From NCBI RefSeq assembly GCF_047496725.1, contig NC_132978.1, positions 7,971,001-8,035,000 on the forward strand: DNA of 64,000 nt. The letters run 5' to 3'. Positions 12,011 through 24,400 of the stretch are shown here, piece by piece. Position numbers and translations under genes: made by a program. How positions within the stretch are numbered: position 1 is the stretch's first letter; each line of letters opens with the position of its first letter. The notes beneath the pieces were generated by a model. That model was not told the DNA's origin. It saw nothing but the letters and a program-made list of their open reading frames with translations, and searched no databases. The stretch comes from Anoplolepis gracilipes. Lineage: Eukaryota; Arthropoda; Insecta; Hymenoptera; Formicidae.

Positions 12011-15000
12011 AACACGTGGCATGATTATATAATCACTTCCATTTAGGAAAAAAAAAATAATATATATATAATCGTATTTTTTTCCAAAATATTTTATCTA
12101 ATTTCGCCAATTTTTTATCAATTATTTATCAATAATTTTTTATCATATATTATTTTAAATCTTAGATATAATTAAAATTATAACTATAATAACTTCTTTT
12201 TTTCAGATTATATAAAATTCAGTAATATATAAAATTAAAATTGACTATTTTATTTATTAAATTAAATATATATTAATTCTCAATTAAATTAAATATAATT
12301 AATTATCAATTTATAATTGATCGATAAGTTCTCTTTTAAATTTTGTAAATTGATTTTGTTAATTGATATATGATATTGACATATGATGCGTTGGCATATA
12401 TTGATATATAATTGATATATTTTGTATTACTTTTCATATATGTATCACCGCAATAACAATATTTCAACTGATTGAGACACTCATAACGGTGACGATTGAG
12501 CCGCGACGTATTGCAAGGAACATTGATAAGTCAGCTTCCAATGTACTTGCTCGATGTAGGAAGTAAAACACGCTGAGCCGTCAAAACCGTTGAGAAAGAA
12601 AAAAGATGCGAGTCTTTCTGCGAACTACGAGTTTGCGCGATAAAGACGTTACGACTCATAAAAAAAAATCGCAGGTAAAACTTCTGCGATATCTCAGTAT
12701 TTGTAGCATCGATCGAAATCGTTGGAATCGACAAAGTATGATGAAGTGGTGCTTTCGCGTGCAGAGCAGCGCGATGCGCTCTGTCAAAATCGTAATTTCG
12801 TCCAATACTAGAGCAACGTTCGCTATTTAATCGAAAAGTACTTCGTTTCGTGTCATTGCATCCTTTTCAATTCAACGCATCCCGATTGACACGATACGCG
12901 TGTCATCGCAAGTTTTCTATCATTTCCACTAAAAATTTGACAATTTTGCATATTATGGCTTTTCTTCTATTAAAGACGGTACATATTTTTCTATCAAAAC
13001 ATCCTTTTTATTACTTAAGATTAATTAAGATCTTGATTTTGATACTTAGCTCTGCGTTACGTTTTAGTATGCAGTTCTATATCTTTGAATTTCTCTTAAC
13101 CACTCTCCATAAATATTTGGTTATGTTAAAGCGATACGACTAGCAGTACTTGCGATATTTTGTGTAACGTTCCTGCGGAAACTGGAATCGCGTCGCATTG
13201 CTATGCACAGCGCGGTCCTTTTACGCTATTCCTCACAGAGGTACCTTTCGCAAAAATCGATTTCAGCATATCGACGCTACGCGCGGAGGTTGAAAGATAC
13301 ACTGGGCGAGAGGAGAGAGGAGAAAACATATCAGTAACATCATTGCTTCGCGAAATAGCAAAGAATTCGAACGGTGACTTCATGCATTTTTATGCCCTCC
13401 AATCGGTGTAATTGTCTCTCTTTCGACTGTCTGTATCGTATTCGTCGGATTTGACTGTACCGCGAAGAGTATCAGAGTAATAAACGATTCGAGACGAAAT
13501 GAAAATTCATGGCTTTCAAATCCCTCGCGCGTGTCGACACGGCGTCATGTCGGAATGATTTTCTTTCCGACCCTCCCTTGGCCCTTTTCCTCACAAACCA
13601 TAATATAATCTCTTAATGCCAGACTGACAATGAAACGCAGATGAAACCTATTTCTTGTCCTACTTTAAAACTTATACTCGCATCAAATACTTGTTTTTTC
13701 GATTGCGGCCTTGTATACGTATTTGTACATGTATATTTGTATGTTAAAAGATTTTTTACACTTAAATATGAAATACAAAAACGAGAATATATTTCAGAAC
13801 GTAATAAAATATACTATTTTTATCATACTAATTTTCTCTCTAACTTTATTTAAAAATTTTTATTCTTTATGTTATATATTTTTAATATTTCTATATTTAT
13901 TCATACGTTCTCTCTAAAATTTTATATTTTTCTCTTTTGTCATTCCTATGACACCTTATCTTCTTAAATCATTTTTGAACCCATTTGGTGGACGATCTAC
14001 CGCCGACTTGAACAGCTGGACACTGCAAAAAACGAACAAATTTTTCGCAGATCTTGTAGACGATCTGTATGAGCGTTCGTGCATGCATCTCGATCAAAGC
14101 GCTCCGGCCAAAGAAAAGAGTACAATCTCCGTGAGGGGCGGTTTACGTGGTCGGAATATATAAATATCTCTCTGTAGATAAAATCCTGAATAATTTCGTA
14201 AATAGTCGCGATTCACGCGTTCCAACCCCTCTCTGGCAGTTCTTTCCTTAATTTCTGATCCGAGCTCGGTAACGGTGTGCCAGATCCCACCACCGGCGGC
14301 GACTGCTACCGCTTGTTTTAACTTTATTTTAACTTTAAATGGACTTTCATGACCGGCGCAGAGAAATATTAGTTGCCGCTGTAATTTTGTTTCACCGCGC
14401 ACGGCTGCTTTCCCATTTTCGCGCCGCGCTCTCGTCCTGCATTTGCATCGCTATAGCGATTTATAATAGACTTATATTTAGGTCAATCGAGCTAATTGTG
14501 GCAGTAAATGGAATGTAATTGTAGAATGGAAAATTAACCCACCTTCTCTTTCCCCCTCTCTTCGTCATCTACGATATCAGTCTATAGAACCGCGGTCGCG
14601 GTAGAATTTTATTCTTTTATTTCTGTTAATGTCGAATGTTATTCATGAACACTTATCTAGTTATAATTTGAAACGATTGAATAGCATTATATTCTCTGCG
14701 CGAAGAATAACGAGAGATAATAAATCAGTGGAATTGCCACGAGTTTGAAACGAGCATCAAAAGAGAAGCTCCTATCATCAGTTAATAACCTTGTGATTGC
14801 TATTCATTTTAACTTCATTACTGAAAATGATCGCTTTATCACATTTATTTCTGAATAATTACATCAATTGACAGTATGACAAATGTCTTACACACAAAGT
14901 TGCTATAATATAAAATAATATAATATAATTTTTATCATTGAATTACGTATACTGTATGCTTGTAATTGCAATTATTTCGTTAGATATTTTTAATTTCTGG

Positions 15001-15750
15001 CCATTTGTCACAAAAATAACAAATATTTTGCAACTAATATTATATGTACGTTTTTTCTGCTTAATTTTATGGAAGAATATAAGATCACGTTTGCTATTTT
15101 GCTCAGTCACAGATGTTGTTCGCAAATAGTGTATACATATACTTGTATATATGTACGTAACACATGGATATCTATGTATATACAATATATAATATATATG
15201 AATTTTGTTCCGCTGTTTCCAAAATTGTATACTTAATCCTTAAAACTTAAAAATTATTTAAATAAATATTATAATATCATATTGTCAATTCTTTAGTATT
15301 CTCGGCACACTTATATATAAATACTTTGATATGTATAAACATATAGTAATATATGTATATTACTATATTCAAAATACTATATTCAAAATACTACTCACAT
15401 TACTACATTTGAAAGCGCTAATACTTTACTTCATTCTATGAATTAATTTTTAAAATTAATTCATAGAATAAGTAAAGTGTTAACGCTTTCGAATAAACTA
15501 ACGATAAGTCGTAGAACTCAATTTACGTCAAGCAATTAGAAACGTAATTAAAAATAGATATTCACATACATATTTTGTGTAGAATAAAGTTTGTAGAAAT
15601 CAAAAATACTAACTCTCCAAGAAAGCTCTTTGATCAAAAAGCTATTCTCTACTCGGCTTTCACTTTTTTGCTTTATAAAACCAAGCCAACCGAAAACTAA
15701 AAAGACCATCCGCGCTATATCGAGAACCATCTCACTCTTTCCCTCGTAAT
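12011..15750. other. Mostly AT-rich DNA without a recognised gene
   Basis: GC-richer stretches occur at 12480-13620 and 13950-14450, with frames below 105 codons and no recognisable domain. A palindromic hairpin is at 15409-15493. Confidence 0.5.
15409..15493. repeat. Near-perfect 42-bp palindromic hairpin
   Basis: Arms 15409-15450 and 15452-15493 are complementary with only a few mismatches around a single centre base at 15451. The core gaattaatttttaaaattaattc is fully symmetric. A smaller hairpin with 10-bp arms (tatagtaata/tattactata) lies at about 15342-15368. It could be a small MITE or its remnant; no flanking duplication was recognised. Confidence 0.5.
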
Positions 15751-15969
15751 ATCAGAATGCAGGTATCATTACATGTCGTTTCAGCGATTGAGGGAAAACT
15801 TGCGTAAAAAGAAGTAGCTGCCGTATTGAATGGCGCGCGACGGCGTTGCTTTGACAAAGCGGCCAACGGGGAACTTTCTACAGATATCCGGAGTATCACG
15901 AATTCCGGTCCGGAGTGGTCGTCCGATCACCTTTTGCAGGTCGTCTTCCTTGTCGTCGTCGTCGTTGTT

Positions 15970-16022
<53 letters not shown>

Positions 16023-18020
16023 GACTATCCGCAAATGCCACTTGGAATATATCCTCATACGTAAAAGAGGTTGCCCGAGCAGTGACGTTTCCAACTTATA
16101 CTTGCAAAGTGATTGCACGAGAACTGGCCTCGGATCACCACCCACAGGACGACGACTACGACACGCTCGTTTGTGCCGTTCATGCTGCTTGCATCGCTTC
16201 GTTTAAAGCGACGCGAGACGACGTCGGGGCGTTAATCCTCGCGCTCTTGCGCGGCTTCGCTTCCGTGCAACTGAATTTCATAGATTGTGTGCCGGCGATT
16301 GCCGCCCGCGTGTTACGCCTGGGTGACACACAATAAAGCCGCGCGCGGCAATTACGGCGTCGGAACTTTCACGGTAAAGCAAAGCCCGCTTATTGAGAGG
16401 CTAACGTAGTTAACTTCATTCGTGGACGGCCGTTAAGGTATGATAACGACGTTATTACTCTCTCGCAAGAAAAGGAAAGAGGAAAGGGGAAAGAAAGAAA
16501 GAGAGAGAGAGGGAGAGAGAGAGAAATCTACCGCGACTCCTTCGTGTCGCGCAATATCTCTCGAGCAGATTTCTTAATTAATTAACGTAATTAAAATATT
16601 CAATTATTACGAGAGACAATTATCGCGCGATATTCCCTTCTCAGTAGTAAGGAGGGAAGCAAGCGTGACGAGTTAAAACCCCCGGAGGACCCATAACTTC
16701 ACCGAACGCGCACGTATCCAAAGCCCGCGCGGAGATTCTCGCACGGAATAGAGCCCTTTTATCTACGAGAGTTATGAGCGCCGATAATTTTACGATCTCG
16801 CTGTAAAACAGCACGTAAATACGCGGCATCGTCGGTGACGATAAAAAAAAAGGAATAACGACCAAAAAAAAAAAAAAAGAAAAGAAAGCCGTGAGCGCGT
16901 TCCCATTTGCATGAAGATGTGTGTCATTGTAGCGTGTCGTTGTTTGTTCGGACGCGATACATTAATATATCGATCTGAGCGCGGTTTCGATAGACGAAGA
17001 AAGGAGCGGGAAAGAGCGGGGAAAGCACCGATCCAATTTTCTTATTCTCTCGCGAATACCGGATCATAAACGAAATACACGCTGCGAAATCCCCTGCAGA
17101 TCGAGAGGACCAAGCGATATCAGCGCATTCAAATCCAACCAGCAATTCCTATCTTAAGAGGATGTCGCGCGATCAACCTTTTTCCATCTAGAACACAGAG
17201 AGATTCCAAACTTTCCGACTGTCATGTTATAACAAAAAGTTCCTTTATTAATAATCGATATGGAAGCCTAACATAAAAATGCATTTTAGATAATGTAATT
17301 TAAGTCTAACTTTTAAAGAATTTAATTTCTTTTTTAAGAGAAAAAAATACGTATTATAAAAGTAAAGATACCATTTTCTGCGGAATCGGTAATTCTAAAT
17401 TGATTCAATCATGCACTCGAATCGTTTGTCTTCAATCTGAACAAGATCTGTGAGTTAAATGAAAATCTACCGCAGGTTGGACAGCTTGACGGAACTGGAG
17501 ATTCAATGGAGACTTCTCGGTCTATAAGAGTTCCGCTCGCTCGCCACCGCGTGACAGATGCATCGATGGGTGGAAATACGCGGGTGCGACCCCGAGGCAA
17601 AGTCGTCGCATATTAATCTCGTACGAATGATACGACTGAGACCAGCAAATATTTTTCTCTTCCTCCCTTTTTTGGCAAATCGCGAAGCGCGCGCGCAACT
17701 TTTACTTTTTTTTTTTTTTTTATTTTAAAAATAAATCGCGAGAAAGAGAGAATGAGAGAGATATGGAGTTACCCCCGCGAGAGCAGGCGGCACAGCGTTG
17801 GGCGGGGAAGACACTCTCTTGATTAAAACCATCGATCTCTCACCGGGATTACGGATGCATTTAGAAATCAACACACGCGGTGGCGGCGCGCGCACGCTCC
17901 AACGCATCTTTCCCGGATCTGCGTTCTCCCTGATGATCATCTCGACTCATCCGCCGATACTTGAGGGTCGTACATTCATGTTTATATATATGCTATTCGC
18001 GAAAATTCTAGATTTTTAGT
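15751..18020. other. GC-richer patch with GTC array and GA tract
   Basis: Frames at 15826-16336 are driven by the GTC array. A GA-rich tract lies at 16469-16525 and homopolymers at about 16861-16878 (A) and 17706-17720 (T). No coding exon could be supported. Confidence 0.4.
15951..16021. repeat. (GTC)n trinucleotide array
   Basis: About 23 units with two gtt interruptions at the left. It reads as poly-Val, poly-Ser or poly-Arg on the plus strand and poly-Asp or poly-Thr on the minus strand, which explains the overlapping frames on both strands. Confidence 0.9.
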
Positions 18021-18075
18021 GGACGAAAAAAATTAATCTGTTGCGTTAAAATAACATTTTTTGTCTTTTATTTAA

Positions 18076-19247
18076 CTTTTTTAAACTATCAAAAACTATA
18101 AAATCACTAAAAATGAAACTCTTAATAATTTACAAGTCTTAATAATTACAAGTCTTTATGTGAAATAATAGAGCGGCTTCGTGTATAATTGAGACAGTTT
18201 TCTGGCTTTGAATGAATGATTAAAGAATGATTTTGACAAATTGTTTGGCGATGCAAATAAATATTAAAGATTTATTTGTTAGTTAATCCAATAATAGTTT
18301 AATTTTACGCTTATGAATAGTCTTTTTGGACACCCTCTAAACAAGTTATTAACTGTCGTATTCATTTATTCATATTATTGTATCTACTCAAATATTTACT
18401 TTTCGATTGTTTAGATATTTTAAAATCCAATAGAATATGTCACTTTTTATTTGTAATACCTGGTTTAAAATATAACAATTATTCTTTCAAAAATTTTAAA
18501 GTGTTTCTATAATAGAAAAACTCATATTCGAATATTTATCATTTAAAAATGTATAAATTTTCGCGGTTAAATGTTTACTAAATAGAAACACAATGAACTC
18601 TTTTTACTCGAAAATTAATAGTATTAGTACACAGTAATAGTGTGTAATTAATATTTTTAATATTAGTTTAATACAGTTCTGTATCAATTTTATTTCAATA
18701 TTCAACGTGAAATGAACGTTGAAACCTGTATGTAGCGTACGTAGATAATGTAATATCAATATTAATATGCATATACAGCGTTCTATACCAATATTCACGT
18801 AACTTTTGATGGGTTAAAACATGTTTGTGTCTCGATGTAATGTAAACGGTAACCATTACAGTAATTATAAATATTGTAAAGGAAATTTGATTTTGTCATT
18901 CTCGTGTTTCGGCGAAAATCTGTCTACAGTGCGTTTATCAATAAATAGAATCCAATTAATAGCAGAAATATCTAATTTCGCGACAGTTAATAACTTGTTT
19001 AGAGGGTGTCCAAAAAGACTATTTATGAGCGTAAAATCAAACTATTATTGGATTAACTAACAAATAAATCTTTAATATCTATTTGCATCGCCAAACAATT
19101 TGTCAAAATCATTCTTTAATCGTTCATTCAAAGCCAGAAAACTGCCTCAATTATACAGGAAGCCGTTCTATTATTTCACATAAAGATTTGTAAATTATTA
19201 AGAGTTTCATTTTTAGTGATTTTATAGTTTTTGATAGTTTAAAAAAA
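18076..19247. mobile_element. Inverted pair of about 270-bp arms (foldback or two head-to-head repeats)
   Basis: Left arm 18076-18358 and right arm 18981-19247 are inverted copies with high identity, read by eye along the whole length. The left arm is 16 bp longer because of a local duplication of a segment like aagtcttaataattac. Each arm contains ggacaccctctaaacaag or its complement near its inner end. The 622-bp spacer (18359-18980) is AT-rich with no ORF. No target-site duplication was recognised, so the unit may be one foldback element or two copies of a repeat in opposite orientation. Confidence 0.65.
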
Positions 19248-20680
19248 ATATTTGACTCAATTACTTCCACCCTGTCTCACGAATAAAATTGTCTCGTGAC
19301 AAACGAAAACAATTTCAATAATTATAAATATATAATTAATAGATAATAATTAAATAGTTATGAAATAGTTAATAATTAATTATATTTCGTCTGGTGAGAC
19401 TTCCTATCATTTTTCGTTAAATTTTTAAAAACTTTTATTTGACATAAGCTATGAAAAAAATTCTTTTAAAAGCAAAAGAAAATATCGGTTAAAATAAAAT
19501 AGCATGACACAAATGTGTCTTGATATCTGAGTTAAAAAAAAATTATCGAGCATGTTTTATATTTCTAGTCAATACTTGATGATGAAGAGAGCATGATGTT
19601 GTGCCAAACCGATTAATATTCCGTTCGAATCTTACTCACGTTCTTCCCTACGTTCTCTTAAAACTACAAAATCCTCGTCTCTGCTGTTACTAAGGTAACC
19701 GTACATTAACGCGAAATTCCTCATAAAATGATCGCGGGCGCGGGAAAACCTCCTGATGCTTTACAGTTCTTTCAGAAATCGTTTTGTGATACGGTAAATT
19801 CTCATCGGTCCTTGAATTGTCTTTTTATCGTGACGATGGAGGCGGCTTATTCCACTGCTTAATTTTGGAATGGCACCCAGTACATTTAACGTCGCGCATT
19901 GCTGATGCATGTCGATGCACATGTCGCCGCGACGTACGACACGGGCACCGACGTATTGACTCGCGTCACGTACGATACAAACACACACACGCACACACAT
20001 GCATATACACATGCCCGAACGTAATGTTCATTCAATGGCATATATGTATATCCTCTAATGCGTCATATATACATTGTATGTATGCACGCACACTATCCAT
20101 TGAAAATTCTAAGACGAACATGCATTAAGAGCAGAAAAGAAAATTATTCATCTTGACGTGCATCTCAATCACGTGATAAAAAGAAAAATTACGCGAGATA
20201 AAATGTGCACTTCTTTAAAAACATGTTTTACAAATGATAACAAACAATAATGCAATTAAAAGAAATTATACGTAAAAGTGCAGGTATAAACGTGGCAAAT
20301 TAGCTTTTATCTTAAGACTTTTGGTAGTATACACGTGAGTGCTTGTACGTGTAAGCGACGGGTGCGGTAGCGAAGATAAGCCGACGAAAATACGCGAAGT
20401 CACGTATTTTATGAAGTACATACTACGAATGGTATACGTATATATACATCCCAGAAACGCGGCAATGCACGTGTGTGCAGAATTTCGGCGGCATTAGTAG
20501 GTTTACGTGAAAAGGTAAACGCATTTTCCGGATGGGCTCGCGCAAGGAACGACGTGCACAATCCTTCCTTTTCTCTGCACGAGGATTCTGCAGATCAGAC
20601 TTACACTGTTGTGTATCGTGTGGATATATATAACGATAAAAATTATTCATAATTTTTAATCGCGAGACTTTTTCCGTAGA

Positions 20681-20790
20681 ATTTTATTTGTAGTAAAAAT
20701 TATTCTTAATTGTTATTCGTGAAAATTTTCCGTACGTTACATTCTCAACCTATGTTTAAAATATATATACATATTCATACACACATACAC

Positions 20791-20824
<34 letters not shown>

Positions 20825-20906
20825 AATTTAAATACACGTCGAGAATGTACTGTTCGGAAAATTCTCGCGAATAAAAATTAAGAATAACTTTTGCTACGAT
20901 AAAATA
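20681..20906. mobile_element. Inverted-repeat hairpin, about 226 bp, around a (TA)(TG) microsatellite
   Basis: Left arm 20681-20760 and right arm 20827-20906 are diverged inverted copies: ttattcgtgaaaattttccg on the left corresponds to ttattcgcgagaattttccg in the complement of the right. The loop is itself partly self-complementary (acacatatatatatgtgtgt). It looks like an old MITE, or less likely an RNA hairpin. No ORF. Confidence 0.5.
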
Positions 20907-23420
20907 TAATTGAATAATTTTAAATAAGCAAAGAAAAAATGTTATAAATCAAATAAGTAAGTTTTTTTCAGACAAGATTCTAATTGAATTTATAAATAGC
21001 GCAAATGTACTAAAAGAAAACTTACTAAAGGAAAAACAAAAGTAAATAGAGAGAAAGTTTTATAAAATGAAAAATTAGACAAAGTCTCAAAATCACTTTT
21101 AGTATCAGTAAATGTATAATATGAATTCCGTAATGTAAAAGTATTATTAGAAAATCATTGATAGTTTATTGTAATATCGGCAAGTATACTTATTGCGGGC
21201 TGGCTGAAAGTCGATGGGAATGGACGTGACGAGATCCGATATTAAACCTAGTAAATAAATCACTTCCAGATTTATGCAATGTGGGTCCGGAAAAATATTT
21301 TCGAACTGCACTATACGAACGAGCACTTCCGCACGCGCGTTTTATTTTCCAAACGTGATCGAACAGACGTCGTTATTGAGTCCAATGGATGTACTCGAGT
21401 ACTGTGGCAATATCGCGCGTGTTCCATGCAGTACCGAAATTAATACAGTGGTGCATCATGGTAACGAATATTTTCTTTGCATTTGCACGTGCTACAAATA
21501 TCAAACATGTAACATTCACGATTCCCGTAATGCGTCGCATTTTACTAGTTCTTGATAGAATGGACGCTATAGAAACAATACGTAGAAACGGAATATTAAC
21601 GTGCCGCGGGGACAAAACAAATGGCGAAAGGAAAGCTAAAAGTGTCGGTAAAAGTACAATCTCTTCATTACTGTTTTCAATTTTCATTAAAAACATAATA
21701 ATACGTTTTGGACTTAATTAGCGTTTACAAAGTACATTAAAGCATTGCATCGCTACAAGCTTTTTCGCCGCTACGGATCGCAAAAGTCCGCCGGGATATT
21801 ACGCTCCTTAAGCAAAGTTACAAAAGAAGATATCTCGTTGCCATCGTTTTACATCGCGCACAGCTTTATAATGAAGTTTGCAGCGACCTCCGACCTTTCA
21901 ACTGTACATGCCACTTTATCACTATTCGAACATTTCTGAAGACCATTATTTCCTAAGTTCTCTGTACAGCAGTAACTCTATATAATTCCGATCCAGATAT
22001 AATACGGTTCTCTCAATATATTACAGTCGATAACAGTATTAGATACGTAATCGTAGCTATACACAAGTACGATCATTTTGCCCAATGGTAGAACGCTATA
22101 TTGCTTTCAATACATTGGAAATTCCCGATTCCTGACAATAACCATGAAATAACAAAACATTTTCAGAAAGCGTCTCGGTTATCCATTTCAGATTACTTAC
22201 GATTTTTGTTTTCTTCCTAAAACAATTTTTTTCGTCCTTCAAATTTTTAATCAAATTATATTTTTTTTCATATGTTTTTATTATTATTTTTTTATTTTAT
22301 TGTAATCTATATCAAATATATGTATAGAAATGTTGAAAGAAGTTTGATATTATTTATAATATCTTCAAATTCAATTAACGCGTGAAGATAAAATACTTGA
22401 ATTACGATGTGAAATTTGATTTCTATCATTTATTTTCATCTTTAATACATTTTATAATTTTTCTAACGTGAAAAAGAACTTGTAAATAACACAGGTTTCG
22501 ACTTTATGATAATTGTTTTCGATATTTTATATGAGCAGTGGGAAACCAAAATTGTTTAATTCAACAAGAACCAAAATACGGTGGTTGTATAATACATATG
22601 TGTATATAATATATGTTTTGCAGTTTCAGCAATCGCATTCAATACACATATTATTTTACTAATTATGTAGATACCGGAAGCGATAAAGTATCTAATTAGC
22701 TAATTATGGGCTCGGTACATGTATTGAAATTGAGTTTCCGATTGATTTAGTCTTTTTTGCGAATTGCAAACAAATTCTGAATATTTTCAATAAAAAGAAT
22801 ATTCAAAGTGTATGTATTGCTAAAACATTCATTAGCATAAGAATTGCAATAATATTGATGATAATAATATATAATCTATAATATATTTTAATTATTAACA
22901 TGAGGATTTATTCATTAACCATCTTAATTAAATAAAAATAAAATAAAGAGAAAGAGAAAGAAGACTAAAAGCATTTATTTTATTATTAACAATAAGATAA
23001 ATGCTAAAGTTAAATGGAATCTCAAATAGAATCTTTATATTAGCAATTCTATATAATAGTTTAACATACTCACAATTAGTGTACACTATTTTAGCACCAA
23101 CTCTGTCGGATTTTCGCAAAGTCCATCTGTTAAGTACGAGAGCTCAATGTACAATGTCGTTCTGTCCTAAAAAGAAAAAATTACTTTATTAATACGTATA
23201 CATTTGTATCATATGTATATATTATATATGTATCGCATAACATAAATTATGGCGTACAGATAAATATGCATACCTCATTATACAATTGTAACCAGAAATT
23301 AAAATAAAAAAGACGCAAAAAGTGCTTGTAATAAATTCTTTTGTCTAGTATAATTCAAACGCTTGTCAGTTTGAGCAACGTGTTTGTAAATTTTGTTTGT
23401 CATCGCTACTACGATTGAAA

Positions 23421-23496
23421 ATTAATCTGACACTACAAAATTTGTAATATAATAAAATTTGTAAGCATTAATCTGACGCTACAAAATTTGTAATAT
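23421..23496. repeat. 30-bp direct repeat, two copies
   Basis: Copies at 23421-23450 and 23467-23496 differ at one position (gacactac versus gacgctac) and are separated by 16 bp. Confidence 0.75.
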
Positions 23497-23596
23497 ATTT
23501 ATTATATAATAATATCTGCATAAATAAAGGTCATTATATTCGCATTCATTTGATATCAGATTATAGATTACTATATTTACACAGTTTATACACACA

Positions 23597-23615
23597 CGCG
23601 CGCGCGCGCGCGCGC
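23597..23615. repeat. (CG)n tract
   Basis: Pure alternating CG flanked by CA repeats; such purine-pyrimidine alternation can form Z-DNA. Confidence 0.85.
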
Positions 23616-23665
23616 ATACACGTGTATTGTGTTTGTATATTTCAACATATATTATTTTCTGTTTA

Positions 23666-23670
<5 letters not shown>

Positions 23671-23701
<31 letters not shown>
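23671..23701. repeat. (AT)n microsatellite
   Basis: About 15 AT units. Confidence 0.9.
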
Positions 23702-23703
<2 letters not shown>

Positions 23704-23778
23704 TCACAGATAGTACAAATGCTCTCTTTCTCAATTATACGTTTCTATAACATGCGTTACAACTTCTTTACTTGTAGA

Positions 23779-23990
23779 AAAAGAAATGCTTTACCTCCGA
23801 GAAATAAGCATGTGCTTCGATATTTTCATTCGTATTTCTCGAAGCATTTCCTTCGATGAATAAAGGCAAAAGCATTTGCTGCAGTTTTTATATTCATACG
23901 ATCCAATCTCCATTCATGTTCTTCGAAGCATTTTCCTCGATAAATAAAAAAAAAAACAAGCATTTGCGCTTCGTTTTACTCATGTTATCC
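23779..23990 (+). repeat. Diverged tandem repeat, unit about 60-84 bp, two to three copies
   Basis: The words cgaagcatttccttcgatgaataaa and cgaagcattttcctcgataaataaa recur 84 bp apart in the same order as agcatttgc, with a more eroded copy just upstream (agaaatgctttacctccgagaaataa, words shortened). The repeat is old and has no ORF. Confidence 0.5.
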
Positions 23991-24400
23991 ATTAACTTAT
24001 CGCCAATTTTGCAAAGCATCGGTATAAAGATAGATAATTATGTATGTTTTAAAAAAGTAAAAAAATAAAAGCGTAAACTTTTTGATATATTTATATCTCA
24101 TCAGAATCAAGAAAGTAGATTGTACAAATTACGAAACAAAATAAATCCAACTAAAAGCTCTCTCAAGTATGATTACAGGGAGGAATTATGTTAATATTTT
24201 TAATGAAAATGTGTTTAAGATAAGGATTTAGATATTAATATAAATTTTAATATAAATTTCAATTTGATCAAATTTATACGTGTCCATTCCCTTTCAATTT
24301 CCTTTCAAAATATTTATGTAATTCAAAAGTACGACAAGTTTTTCTCTGAAAAATTTCTCTTTGGACTTGGAGCTCTCTCCTTATTAACTATAGAAACATG

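Larger units (their letters stand above)
19248..24400. other. AT-rich DNA without a recognised gene
   Basis: Holds the hairpin at 20681-20906, repeats at 23421-23496 and 23779-23990, and microsatellites at 23597-23701. Frames of up to 110 codons at 21274-21721 overlap on both strands and match nothing recognised. Confidence 0.5.

Noticed and set aside
11562..12012. Overlapping 142-codon minus and 112-codon plus frames
   Set aside because: They occupy the same DNA in a GC-richer patch where stop codons are rarer; neither resembles a known family.
15781..16336. Frames with long Asp, Val, Ser or Thr runs
   Set aside because: All come from the GTC array read in different frames on both strands; the flanks show no domain.
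18821..19060. 79-codon frame across the right inverted arm
   Set aside because: It spans the repeat boundary, and its counterpart in the other arm is not open; no transposase motif.
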